Below, piece after piece: positions 33,504-44,315 of a stretch of DNA of 64,000 nt; position 1 is the stretch's first letter; each line of letters begins with the position of its first letter. The position numbers and the translations under genes are program-made. The notes under the pieces are model-generated. The model was given only the letters and a program-made list of their open reading frames with translations. It was not told where the DNA came from and ran no database searches. Origin of the DNA: Gymnopus androsaceus JB14 (Eukaryota; Basidiomycota; Agaricomycetes; Agaricales; Omphalotaceae); NCBI GenBank assembly GCA_009733575.1, contig ML769423.1, positions 248,001 through 312,000 on the forward strand, in the 5' to 3' direction.

Positions 33504-36500
33504 ATGAACCACCTGGGTAGTGAGCCCCTTGCTCATAACCGCAAGAAAAATAAATCCAAGGCTGCTTTACCTGGACTTCATGCTAGGTTGCGAATGGAGG
33601 ATGTGTTCAGGCCTGTGGAAAAAGCGGTAGTCCACTGTGATATATTGTCTGCAGATGGCTGACGAGTCAAGCGCAATGCAATGGAGACCACAGTAGCCTC
33701 ACCAATAAAACGACACAAAGGAGAATCTAGTAGCTCTGGTTCGAGTAGCTTCAGGATCTGGGTCTGGCCTGTACAATACGTCGCCTGAGTTCAGCGCTCT
33801 TCTTTCAATGACGATTCACTGGTTTTCAGAACGAGCCTCTCAAAGAAGTCGAGGACAGCACAAAACACTCGGGGGAAGACATACAAGTAGATATGTTAGA
33901 AATTGTCACTCGTACACAATGCAGGTAGTATCAGACATTAGTGAGTAATTTTAGCGAATCTCCTATATTCAATGAAATGACAATACTAATATGGTACCCT
34001 AGGACGAACCCATGAGACAATGGACACCTTTCTGATGACAAATATCTTGGTGAAATGCTGAGGGCTGAAGGACGGGGAGATGGGAACAAGGAGTGTTGCT
34101 ATGCCTGTGGCAGAATAGATGAAGAACATGCTCCATTCTTTCATTGCATCTCAGGATGCTTTTCAATGGACCTCTTGTGTGAGGAGTGCTGCTGCAGAGC
34201 ACCATCAGGATTCGACCATTGGATATTGTTGAGGTATGTGTTGTGCACATATGCATTTATTGACTGACTGATATTGATGGGTTATAGTGGTGGAATGGGA
34301 GATTCTTCGAGAGAATTGCTCTGCAGGATATAGGTATCATGTAGTACAGACCAGTCATTGCCAGGGGAAATCTTGTTTGGTCCCTCGTATTATTCAAAAC
34401 TTTACTGTTATCCACACCAATGGCATACATCACTGTCCGTATGGTTTTTTGCAACTGTTTCGAGAAATCCTCAGCTGGAGAGTGGAGGTCACAACTATTA
34501 CGTTGGCAGTGGTACCCTGCTACACACCTGGAGCCTCAGACAGCTGCTACCTTTGACGTGTTGAATCATTTACATGTGCTGACGCTGCAGGGCAAGGTTA
34601 CAACCTAGTGACTATTACGCTGGTCTAGAGAAATTGACCAATAACATTGGAGCGAGAGGATCAGCGAGTATTTTTATTTGAATATATTTTATTACTTGAG
34701 AGCTAATATTTTTATGCGTTTTATAGGACTGTTACAAAGAGTTCTCTAGGATGATTCGTCAATGGCGCCATCTGAAGATGCTGAAGCGAGCAGGGACGAG
34801 GAAATGACTCACACGAAACAGTAGCAGAAACAAAATCTGGTGAACTTGCTGTGGAATGTATAGCTTGCCCAAAGCCCGGGGTGAATCTACCAGATGACTG
34901 GGAGGTGGTGGATAGGAAGCTTTTGTGAGTAATTTCTTGTAGAGCTAATTAAACAGTTAATGGTTTTCTTGGCAGTTTCAAATATTTCTTGTACCTTGCT
35001 GAAGATTGTTGCTTTCGCCTCAAGCATCGTCTGGTATCTTCAGAAGCTAAGGATCCAGGGCTTAGTACGGGTAGTTCCTTCTTTGTAGAGGACGAGCCAT
35101 TCCAGTCAATTTCTCAAAGGTGTGACAGATCAGCAGGAGGTAGAATGTCTGAATCTTTTTCGTCCTTATGCATTATTGATCTGTTTGAATTTAGATGTCA
35201 ACCTGTACAGGACTAGCAGCCTTGGATCATGCAAATACCAAGTATTCTTGGGGATACGCAACAACTGGTGTTGGACTATTGGTGTGTGCTCGCCATGAAT
35301 TTGTGATGCCAAATAGCGTGGTGGATTTGCAGAAGGGGGAACGGTATGTGATTTTCACCATGTAATTCGAACAGCAGCTGAACAGTACCTACATAGATAT
35401 GCAAACATGGATTACTCCTTTCGGTTCTCTGTTGCGCTATGTGGATCCTCAGCTGACGGTTGTGCAATCCTACGATATCAGTATGTCAGTGGTCAAAAAA
35501 TTTATATCAGCGTATGAAGTTCATGCCAGTGCTTGTAAAAGAAAACTTTCCTCTGAAAAAGCTGTTCTTTGTTATACCTGAAATTGCATATACATGGCGG
35601 GCATATTCAGAATTGCCAAAACAATTTCTCTGCTGAATTGGCTGTTTCGGAGCTGGTAGAATGGATGGAGAGGGAATTGAGCGGGGCTGGGCTCATATGG
35701 GTCCGGTGGCTACAAGTACTCGAGACATGGGTCCTGGAAACAGGCATGAGGTTCTTGATGATCACTTCATGCATTGGAACTGGAGGAAGCTGACTGGTTT
35801 GGGTGCGTATATATGATTAATCCTTTTATTAATTGTCTGATTAAAATCGATAATTTAAATAGGTATTCTTTTGAGGAAATGTATGTGTGAAGCAGTTGCT
35901 CAAGCCGAGATTCACCGTCAAAGCCTAGCAGCATGTTTCAGAAGGTCGAGATTCTGAAGTGGAGGCATGGACAAGTATGATTGAGGCTTGGATTCAAGGA
36001 GCTAGATCTACCAGTCAGTGAACAAGAGGCGGTGAATCCCTATTTCAGTGTGAAAATCAGGTAAGTATTGTCTACATTTCCAGTTATTATGCAGCTAAGT
36101 GGTCATTCGTAGGTATGACTGAGGCCCAGGTCCGACTTACTTTGGCAGAAGAGGAGGCGAAGCTGGAGAAGGAGAGGCAGAGCATACACACTGTAACTCC
36201 AAGCTCCTTTATAAGTCAAATGCTGAATGCTCAGGATGCATTGTACATGTCATTCATCTGAGGTTTTGTACAGGTTACTAAATAAAAATTATAGGCATAA
36301 TTTGAAGCAGGAACTAGCGTGAGAGAAAAAACAATGCACAGACTCCAGCACAACAAACCAGCACTATCGAGAAACGCATGAAGATCAGCCAAACAGTAGG
36401 GTGTCTCCATTCCTACCAGGCCTGTGTATATGCCTGCGGTGTTGAAAATCCTTGCAAAGCAAGTGGCTGGAGGGAAGTCTTCCAGAGAACATGGAAGATT

Positions 36501-37563
36501 TGCCTTTAATCTTTCCAGTCTGATCTGAATTTAGAGGAGCGAAGCATGGCTTGTCGAGATGGGCTGGTGGAGGTAGAAAAGAAATTACAGGGGGCTCAGC
36601 TCCATAGTTCTTTGGATTCCTTGCAGAATAACCTCCATATGAAGGCTCGACTTTTGACCTACCGTACCACCAATGTCGCTCATCAAGGAATGGTCAGAAA
36701 GTCGCAGGCCCTGTTCAACAGAACTCAGAAGCAGATTGATCTATCTGCAGGAAAATATTGCGATGCAAGAGCTGCTTTAGTTCGGTTGATTGACGAAGGA
36801 ACACATGAGGTGGAAAGAGCTTCAGCCTTCAGATGTACGGATGTTGGATGACTGGGACATGGCAGTTGGTATGGCAAGGAAAAGATTGGGAAAAAAGAGA
36901 AGAGAACGTATGGCAGCTGAAGCTGAGGAGGAGGCACAGAGTGCGGTAGGCATGGATGCATGACGAAAGGTGTTGCAGGGCTTGCAAAATGGTAGTAGGG
37001 GAAGGTACCAGGCTGACGTCCTGGATTTGGATGGAGGGTGGGGAATGCCTGATTGACCAGGAGGCTTTAGAACAAGGTACTATATGCATTATTTTGAGCT
37101 CAATGATTACCACTAACCATCTGTATCAGGTATTTGTGTGTAATGGTGTAAGGCGCATGCGCGAGCTGAGCAATGGAGGGAGGAGGTTGTGTTGCTGGAG
37201 GAAGAGATGTGGCGCTGCCAGGTAATGCTGGAGGTTAAAGCCAGGGAATGGGAGCAGCATGTAAGTTACAATGGCCCGTTGGCAATTGGAGTGGACGAGG
37301 GGCATAGGGAGGGGGTTGTAGCATATGCCACCTCACAAGTGGCAGTCTTGTGCAGGATTGCATCTCGATTCAGGAGCAGTTGGGCTGGAGTAGCCAAAGA
37401 AGGCATAGCAGATGCTCAGACGGCAGAGATGGTAGACAAACCACCGTTGAGGGACAGAGAGGGAGATGACAGTGAAGCTGGGCAGGATCACAATGATGAC
37501 GGAGATGAGGAGGAGGAGGAGGAGGAGCTAGATGATGTAAACAACATGCCACTGGACAATTAA
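33504..37563 (+). pseudogene. KDZ-family transposase with CxC2-like cysteine cluster, degenerate
   Basis: Start near 33504 (MNHLGSEPLAHNRKKNKSKA). A Ser-rich head is followed by the CxC2-type zinc cluster (CCYACGRIDE ... CISGCFSMDLLCEECCC, 34090-34200), then WRHLKMLKRAG (~34766), ECIACPKPGVNLPDDWE, and spliced exons FKYFLYLAEDCCFRLKHRL, TCTGLAALDHANTKYSWGYA, VCARHEF, VDLQKGER/YANMDYSF (~35400) and GRMDGEGIERGWAHMGPVAT (~35670) to DDHFMHWNWRKLTGL. These are KDZ transposase blocks. The C-terminal helical region (ARAALVRLIDEGTHEVERAS; HARAEQWREEVVLLEEEMWR) ends in an acidic tail at 37563. Stops (TGA 33660-33662 in DGRRV) and frameshifts (near 35500-35640 and 35940-36500) show it is inactive. It is a DDE-type cut-and-paste enzyme by family. 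Confidence 0.85.
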
Positions 37564-37674
37564 TTTTACGCATAACATTGTTATGCATTAGAATCTTACA
37601 CATTAGAATCTTACGCGTAAGTAGTACTATTTCTTTATGGCACTTATGGCGCTTAGTCTGCATGTATATCCGAG

Positions 37675-37848
37675 TTGTCCAATCTGACTGAAGCACTATC
37701 TGACTTACATAATTACGATTTTGGGCATCTGGAGCTATCCGGTAAACCTGCCAGCCCCCGGCCAAAGCTCCAGGGCACCGATTAATATTGGTTAGTTATG
37801 CATTAAACCAGCCCAAGACTTCTCAGGTCGTTATGCGTTAATCTCACA
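37675..37848 (-). repeat. right terminal inverted repeat of KDZ element
   Basis: Reverse complement of the left terminal repeat without its palindromic insert. Subterminal motifs just inside (37564-37620) are again TTACGCATAAC and GTTATGCATTA-like, matching those at the left end. They are candidates for transposase binding sites. Confidence 0.9.
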
Positions 37849-38386
37849 ACAATGGGTGTCTTCACCAGAACATGTTTGTGCTTGTCAAGATGGGGGGGAC
37901 TTCACAGGAGTTTTGCTCAGAGCAGCCAGAGTACCCTGGACCCCGCAAGAGTGGGTGGAAATGAATCGTTGGAGGGTGCAAAACCTCTGCCTATGATGTG
38001 GGGGCCAGGGCCATTATCAGGCAAGCTGCGAAAATCCTGAATCTAAATTGCCACCGAAGGAGGGTGGCAACGAGGGTGATTCAACTCACCCAAATAAGGA
38101 TATCATGTGTGCAGTGTTCACTCCAGATGGAAGCACTGACCCAACAAGTTCTGGAACAGGCATATTGCAGGTGGTATTCTCTGTCGAGGATAGAGACAAG
38201 TCGCAGAAAAACTGGAAGCTCATTGAAGACAAGGAGGTCCTTCCTTTCAGTTCACTCAGGAAATGGAGTGGGGGGCCGGGGCTCCGGGAAGGAAATAGAG
38301 GAATCTCGGGGCCCTGTTTCACCCGTCATAGGTTGAGCAGCGCACACGGGGGCAACACCAGCTTGACTATCCTCAAGGTCCCATAA
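37849..38386 (+). pseudogene. gypsy gag C-terminus with zinc knuckle, 5'-truncated
   Basis: The frame begins at the KDZ edge and reads TPQEWVEMNRWRVQNLCL, a TGA (37994-37996), then CGGQGHYQASCENPESK. With the stop read as the usual Arg this gives a retroviral-type CCHC zinc knuckle (C-x2-C-x4-H-x4-C) of nucleocapsid. The frame continues to 38386. The capsid part and 5' LTR are missing; the transposon border cuts them off. Confidence 0.7.
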
Positions 38387-38418
38387 CTCCTTTATCATCA
38401 CAAAAAAAACTACCATTT

Positions 38419-39288
38419 TTGAATACAGACATGGATGTAAATTATAACACATTAATAGATTCTGGTGCTACAAAATCTTTTGTTGATTGGTCCATTGCTA
38501 AGGCTTTCCCTCAAAACACTAAGAAACTGCTAACGCCAGTCCCTCTTGAACTATTTGATGGAAAACCCACCTCAGTGGGAGCAATAACCTTGACTTTTAC
38601 GGACATTGTGAGCTTTGCAGATGGGACTCTCCATACCATTGAGTTCTTTGTGACTTGGCTACACCCAACAGCACCAATAGTCCTGGGACTGCCCTGGCTA
38701 CAGGAACATAATCCAGATATTAACTGGACTGACCTGAGCATGGGCTTCTGCTTAACAAACGCATGCATATCAGCTGCATTATGTGGGGAACTACAGATCC
38801 CCACCCAGGAGGAGATGGAGACAGAAGAAGGGAAGGGGGAGGAAGCAGGGGACGGGGCAACAAGATCCAAGGAATGTTGATTTACCGTGAAATTAGAGGA
38901 AGCGGACAAGGAGGACGAAGAGCGGGTGGGATTTGGGGGAGGGATACATCCTGAGGAAAGACTGGGCTCAGGAGATCCCCTCCTCATGGATATTAATGAA
39001 TGGCTGCAAAGAGAGGATGAGTCAAGACGTAGGAGAGGGCAGGAGGAAGAAGGGGAGGTAGAAGAACAAGCAGGAGACTCCGTAAACCCACCCAAAAACA
39101 CAGCCAATCCATCACCATTGCCTGACTCACCTGCAACTGTGGAATCTGTGAAAATCGAATTGGCGGAATCAGCATTCAAACAGAGATTTAGGGAATGGGA
39201 ATCTCAATGGGAGGAATGGACATCTAACTGGCCTGCACGCAAGCAACAAAGGAGGTGGAAATACCAGCATTCCAAACCTCCCCCCTAG
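38419..39288 (+). pseudogene. gypsy retropepsin and linker
   Basis: Aspartic protease of a Ty3/gypsy element. It has the active-site motif LIDSGATKSFVDW, the flap region, and the helix-turn motif IVLGLPWLQEHNPDINW. The frame differs from gag (a +1/-1 relation) and is interrupted by TGA at 38878-38880. It then continues in the same frame through a charged linker (LAESAFKQRFREWESQWEEW) to TAG at 39288. The protease would cut the Gag-Pol polyprotein. Confidence 0.8.
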
Positions 39289-39358
39289 AACGATACATCC
39301 AGTACCAGAGTCAATCAACAAAATCCCATCTAGAAACGGGCAGACGACAAGAGGGTCA

Positions 39359-41360
39359 ATGCAGAAGGTCATTTTCTCGCAAAAGAGCCAAAACCCAGTG
39401 TCACAAACATCCAACCTGAACATCAAAGGGAAACCCGTTAGCCTAATTGGGGCGGCCGCAATGAGTCAATTATTGCAAGATGGAATGCCTGCATATATGC
39501 TACATATCAAACCTACCAATATTGATTCCACCTCAGAGATCGGACGCTCAGCAAAGGAGCCTCCATGTGCAGATAAGGCACCTACATCCAACGTACCCAA
39601 ACAGGAAGACAAACGGACGGCAGATGAGATCAACAGAAGAGAAAGAGAAGAGGAGGAGGAAAGGAAGAAAGAGGAAACAGAGGAACTAAAGAAGCACATC
39701 CCTCTACAGTACCAGGACTTTCTGGACATATTCTCCCCAGGAATGGCTAAGGAACTGCCTCCTCACTGCCCGTACAACATCAAGATTGAGATAGAGAGTG
39801 ACGCCCTTCCCAACATAGGAAAGCTCTACAATATGTCGGAGGTGGAGTTGAAAGCACTCAAAGACTACCTTGACAACATGCTGGGAAAAGGGTTCATCCA
39901 ATCCTTGAATTCACCTGCGGGAGCTCCAGTCCTATTTGCAAAGAAGAAAGATGGAACTCTGCGACTTTGTGTAGACTATTGAGCACTCAACAAACTCACA
40001 TGGAAGACCAGGTACCCCTTACCACTCATTGGAACACTGGTGGTCCAGTTGCGGAAGGCAAAGATCTTCACAAAGATCGATTTACGGGTGGGATACAATA
40101 ATGTGCGAATAGCAGAAGGTCACAAATGGAAGACAGCCTTTAGAACTTGCTACGGATCTTACGAGTACCTAGTCATGCCATTTGGATTGACAAACGCCCC
40201 ATCTGCCTTCCAGTTCTTCATGAACGGCATTTTTCATGATATAGTGGATATTTGCATTGTGGTATACCTAGACAATATCCTTATCTACTCAATGGACGAG
40301 GAATCACATACTCAACATGTGAGGAAAGTACTCGAAAGGCTGTGGGAGAACAATTTGCATGCAAAACCGGAAAAGTGCGACTTCCATACATGCATAGTGG
40401 AGTATCTGGGAGTCATAATATTGCCCGATGGAGTGGCCATGGACCCCAAGAAGGTCGACACAATCCTTTTGTGGCCTGCACCTAAGAACATAAAGGAGCT
40501 ACAGGGATTCCTAGGGTTCGCAAACTTCTATAGGCGGTTCATCAACAACTATTCTGGCATCACAAAGATCCTCACCCGCCTCCTGGAAAAGGGAAACTAC
40601 TGGAAGTGGATGCAGGAGTGTCAACGAGCCTTTGACATACTGAAGGGCGCATTTGCAGAAGCTCCTATCCTTGCACACTTCAACCCCAACCTCCTGATTA
40701 TAATGGAATGTGACATGTTGGATTGGGCAATAGCGGGAATCCTCTTGCAGTTGGACCCAGGATCGGGGGAGATCCACCCGATAGCTTTCTTTGCATGAGG
40801 AATGATTGACACTGAACTCAATTACAACATCTACGATAAAGAACTCTTAGCCATTGTGGAAGGGTTCAAACAGTGGAGGGCATACTGCGAGGGATCCCGC
40901 TTCCGAATACAAGTATACTCAGATCACAACAACTTGCAGTACTTCACCATGACAAAGGTACTGACAAGAAGGCAGGCACGTTGGTCCAAAACCCTCTCAG
41001 CCTACGACTATACCATCAACTGTTGGCCAGGGACACTTGGAGCAAAACCAGATGCGTTAACTCACAGAGCGGATGTATATCCAAAACGGGGAGCGGAACT
41101 GGCTCATGTTAAATTGGTCAACAAAGGAATTCTTATTCCACCCAACCATCTAAACACATGAGTCATATTGCCAGTGCAACAGGGAATGGCCAGTCTGGCA
41201 ATGGAAGACATGACTCTAGCAAGAATACAAAATGCACCACCCAACAACCATGTCAAAAAAGTCAGATTAGGAGGTTCGGAAGGAAAAGTGGAAGGGGAAA
41301 AGTGGGTGGATGGTGTGATGAGGAGAGGGGAAAAGATATACGTACCCTCGATGGCATTCC
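39359..41360 (+). pseudogene. gypsy reverse transcriptase and RNase H (pol, first part)
   Basis: Order: acidic linker, YQDFLDIFSPGMAKELPPHC, GFIQSLNSPAGAPVLFAKKK, LCVDY-TGA-ALNKLTWKTRYPLPLI, FTKIDLRVGYNNVRIAEGHK (first catalytic Asp), MPFGLTNAPSAFQ, VVYLDNILIYS, and GFLGFANFYRRFI. The YLDD box reads YLDN, which removes a metal-binding Asp. RNase H follows: [48 protein letters not shown] stops lie at 39980-39982, 40796-40798 and 41159-41161, each where relatives carry Arg (DYRALN, FxRGM, NTRVILP). The frame runs into the palindromic insertion at about 41361. Confidence 0.9.
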
Positions 41361-41944
41361 AGGCTACCACAATTTGTATCATGTTAGATAGGCCAAAGTG
41401 TAACAATCCAGTATCTAATATGAAGTAAATCCACAGGATATCCAGGGCCATGGATTCCAGGGCGCCAGGACCTCTGGCACCCCTGGATTCAAGATGTCCT
41501 GGATTCCGTGTCTCCTTAGTATTGGCAAGCAAATAGGTATTGATAGTGAGAGTGATGATGGTCTCATCTAGTCATCTGACAACCTATCTCTACTGATCCC
41601 ATCAACAATCATGTGACACTGTCACACAGTACAAATTGAAATTTTTGAAATAGTAATTGATTATTACAGTGATGACTTTGTCATCTAGACCAAGCAACCT
41701 ACCTCTGCTGATCCCATCAGCAGTCATGTGACACTGTCACACAAACTATAAATTAAGCTTTTGATTACTATGAGGATGGATCCCAGAAGGAGACCTAGGG
41801 ATAAGGTAAACTGTATAAGTAGTGTGACAGTGTTACATGTGTCACATGACAAAAGGTGGGCATGAGGTGCCATAATTAGTGAAAAAATCATGAAAAATAA
41901 TGAAAATATTCATAGGATGGGTTTGCAGCCTGTACATGACTTTT

Positions 41945-42415
41945 AATAGTAGTCTATGGAATCCATGAACTAGTAAATGTACTAGTCCGTGGATTCCATG
42001 GACTAGTAAATATACTGCTCCATGGAATCCATGAACTAGTGCATTTAGTAGTCCATGGATTCCACGAACTAATGAATATACTACTCCATGGAATCCATGA
42101 ACTAGTACATTTACTAGTCCATGGATTCCATGCATGAACTAATGAATATACTACTCCATGGATTCCATGAACTAGTACATTGACTAGTCCATGGATTCCA
42201 TGAACTAATGAATATACTACTCCATGGATTCCATGAACTAGTACATTTACTAGTCCATGGATTCCATCAGCTATTGAATATACTACTCCATGGAATCCAT
42301 GAACTACAAAACATACTAGTCCATGGATTCCATGACCCACAAGATATACTACTCTATGGAATCCATGAACTAGTAAATATACTCCTCCATAGAATCCATG
42401 AACTAGTATGACTTA
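41945..42415 (+). repeat. array of TCCATGGATTCCATG-type units (left arm)
   Basis: About 14 units of 31-32 bases containing GGA(A/T)TCCATGAACTAGT, with period-alternating ATATACTA / CATTTACT spacers. Each unit is itself close to palindromic. Confidence 0.85.
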
Positions 42416-43239
42416 CAGGTACTATTACAACTATTAGATTAGTTAGCAGTGCAAGTTACTAGTACTAGGACAACCATTAGATGAGTTACTACTGTCCCAT
42501 TTCAAGCACTTCGTAAGGGCCTGTGACTGTGACCAATTGTATGAATATTGTTTTTTGTAGGCATAGAGCGTAACCTGTGACACTCGAAATTTTAGGGGAC
42601 AACATACGAAATTTGGTGCCGCAGGCCGCAATTTTTGGATTGAAGTTGCTCAAAATTTTGTAGACCCCCCATGTGACCTGCAACATGGTGTAACAGTTCG
42701 TAAAATTTGGATGTCCTGTGACCTGTGACTTACGAAGTGCTCAAAATGCTACAGTAGTCTGACTTATTGGTACTACTACAACCATTAGATTAGTTACTAG
42801 TCCGAGTTATTGGTACTAGTACAACCATTAGATTAGTTACTAGTGCAAGCTATTGGTACAGTTGTACTAGTGACTAACCTAATGGCTATAATAGAACCAA
42901 TAAATCAGACTAGTAACAAATCTAACGGTTGTAATAGTACCAATAAGTCGGACTAGTAGCTCATCTAATGGTTGTACAAGTACTAGTAACTAATCTAATG
43001 GTTGTAGTAGTACCAATAACTCGGACTAGTAACTAATCTAATGGTTGTAGTAGTACCAATAAGTCAGACTAGTAACTCATATAACAGTTGTACTAGTACT
43101 AGTAGCTTGTACTGCTAACTAATCTAATGGTTGTAATAGTACCAATAAGTCGGACTAGTAACTAATCTAATGGTTGTACTAGTACCAATAACTCGGCCTA
43201 GTAACTGATCTAAAGGTAGTAATAGTACCAGTAAGCCGT

Positions 43240-43730
43240 ACTAGTTCATGGAATCCATAGACTAGTATATTTTGTAGTTCATTGAATCAATAGACTAGTA
43301 CAGTTACTAGTTCATGGAATCCATGGAGTAGTATATTCATTAGTTCATGGAATCCATGGACTAGTAAATATACTAGTTCATGGATTCCATGGAGTAGTAT
43401 ATTCATTAGTTTGTGGAATCCATGGACTACTAAATGCACTAGTTCATGGAATCCATGGACTAGTAAATGTACTAGTTCATGGATTCCATGGAGTAGTATA
43501 TTCATTAGTTCGTGGAATCCATGGACTACTAAATGCACTAGTTCATGGAATCCATGGACTAGTAAATGTACTAGTTCATGGATTCCATGGAGTAGTATAT
43601 TCATTAGTTCGTGGAATCCATGGACTACTAAATGCACTAGTTCATGGATTCCACGGAGCAGTATATTTACTAGTCCATGGAATCCACGGACTAGTACATT
43701 TACTAGTTCATGGATTCCATAGACTACTAT
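43240..43730 (-). repeat. array of TCCATGGATTCCATG-type units (right arm)
   Basis: The inverted counterpart of the left array. Unit number and order are nearly the same, with local differences such as a duplicated block at 43440-43640. Confidence 0.85.
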
Positions 43731-44315
43731 TAAAAGTCATGTACAGGCTGCAAACCCATCCTATGAATATTTTCATTATTTTTCATGATTTTTTCACTAA
43801 TTATGGCACCTCATGCCCACCTTTTGTCATGTGACACATGTAACACTGTCACACTACTTATACAGTTTACCTTATCCCTAGGTCTCCTTCTGGGATCCAT
43901 CCTCATAGTAATCAAAAGCTTAATTTATAGTTTGTGTGACAGTGTCACATGACTGCTGATGGGATCAGCAGAGGTAGGTTGCTTGGTCTAGATGACAAAG
44001 TCATCACTGTAATAATCAATTACTATTTCAAAAATTTCAATTTGTACTGTGTGACAGTGTCACATGATTGTTGATGGGATCAGTAGAGATAGGTTGTCAG
44101 ATGACTAGATGAGACCATCATCACTCTCACTATCAATACCTATTTGCTTGCCAATACTAAGGAGACATGGAATCCAGGACATCTTGAATCCAGAGGTGCC
44201 AGAGGTCCTGGCGCCCTGGAATCCATGGCCTTGGATATCCTGTGGATTTACTTCATATTAGATACTGGATTGTTACACTTTGGCCTATCTAACATGATAT
44301 AAATTGTCGTAGCCT

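Larger units (their letters stand above)
20516..37848. mobile_element. 17.3-kb KDZ DNA transposon carrying a TET/JBP gene
   Basis: Bounded by long terminal inverted repeats that start TGTGAGATTAACGCATAAC at 20516 and end in the exact complement at 37848. The repeats extend about 190 bases with few mismatches. Inside are a KDZ-type transposase (33504-37563) with a CxC2-like cysteine cluster, a TET/JBP-type dioxygenase and about six other genes. Basidiomycete KDZ elements carrying TET/JBP genes are established. No 8-bp direct repeat is visible outside the ends (GCTGTAGC left, ACAATGGG right). The left flank is LTR-like and the right flank is gypsy gag, so the insertion site has been rearranged. 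Confidence 0.88.
41361..44315. mobile_element. 2.95-kb foldback element (near-perfect palindrome)
   Basis: Left terminus AGGCTACCACAATTTGTATC (41361), right terminus its near-complement ending at 44315. The two arms, about 1.45 kb each, are almost identical inverted repeats meeting near 42840. Their outer parts are unique sequence; the inner parts are arrays of short palindromic units such as CCATGGAATCCATG and ACTAGT. No transposase. It interrupts pol of the gypsy element. Frames such as HGFHELVHLLVHGIHEL in this zone are by-products of the repeat units, not genes. No clear target duplication was found. Confidence 0.85.

Noticed and set aside
38511..39179. Minus-strand 222-codon ORF over the protease region
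   Set aside because: Shadow of the plus-strand protease and charged linker, which carry recognisable motifs.
42420..43250. CRISPR-like array of TAACTAATCTAATGGTTGTA units
   Set aside because: The units are variable, inverted about the palindrome centre and lie in a eukaryotic foldback element; there are no constant repeats with unique spacers.
41842..43722. Repetitive ORFs on both strands (HGFHELVHLLV and similar) as a repeat protein
   Set aside because: They arise in several frames on both strands from the palindromic 31-32-bp units of the foldback element. There is no start context, splice signal or composition of a real protein.
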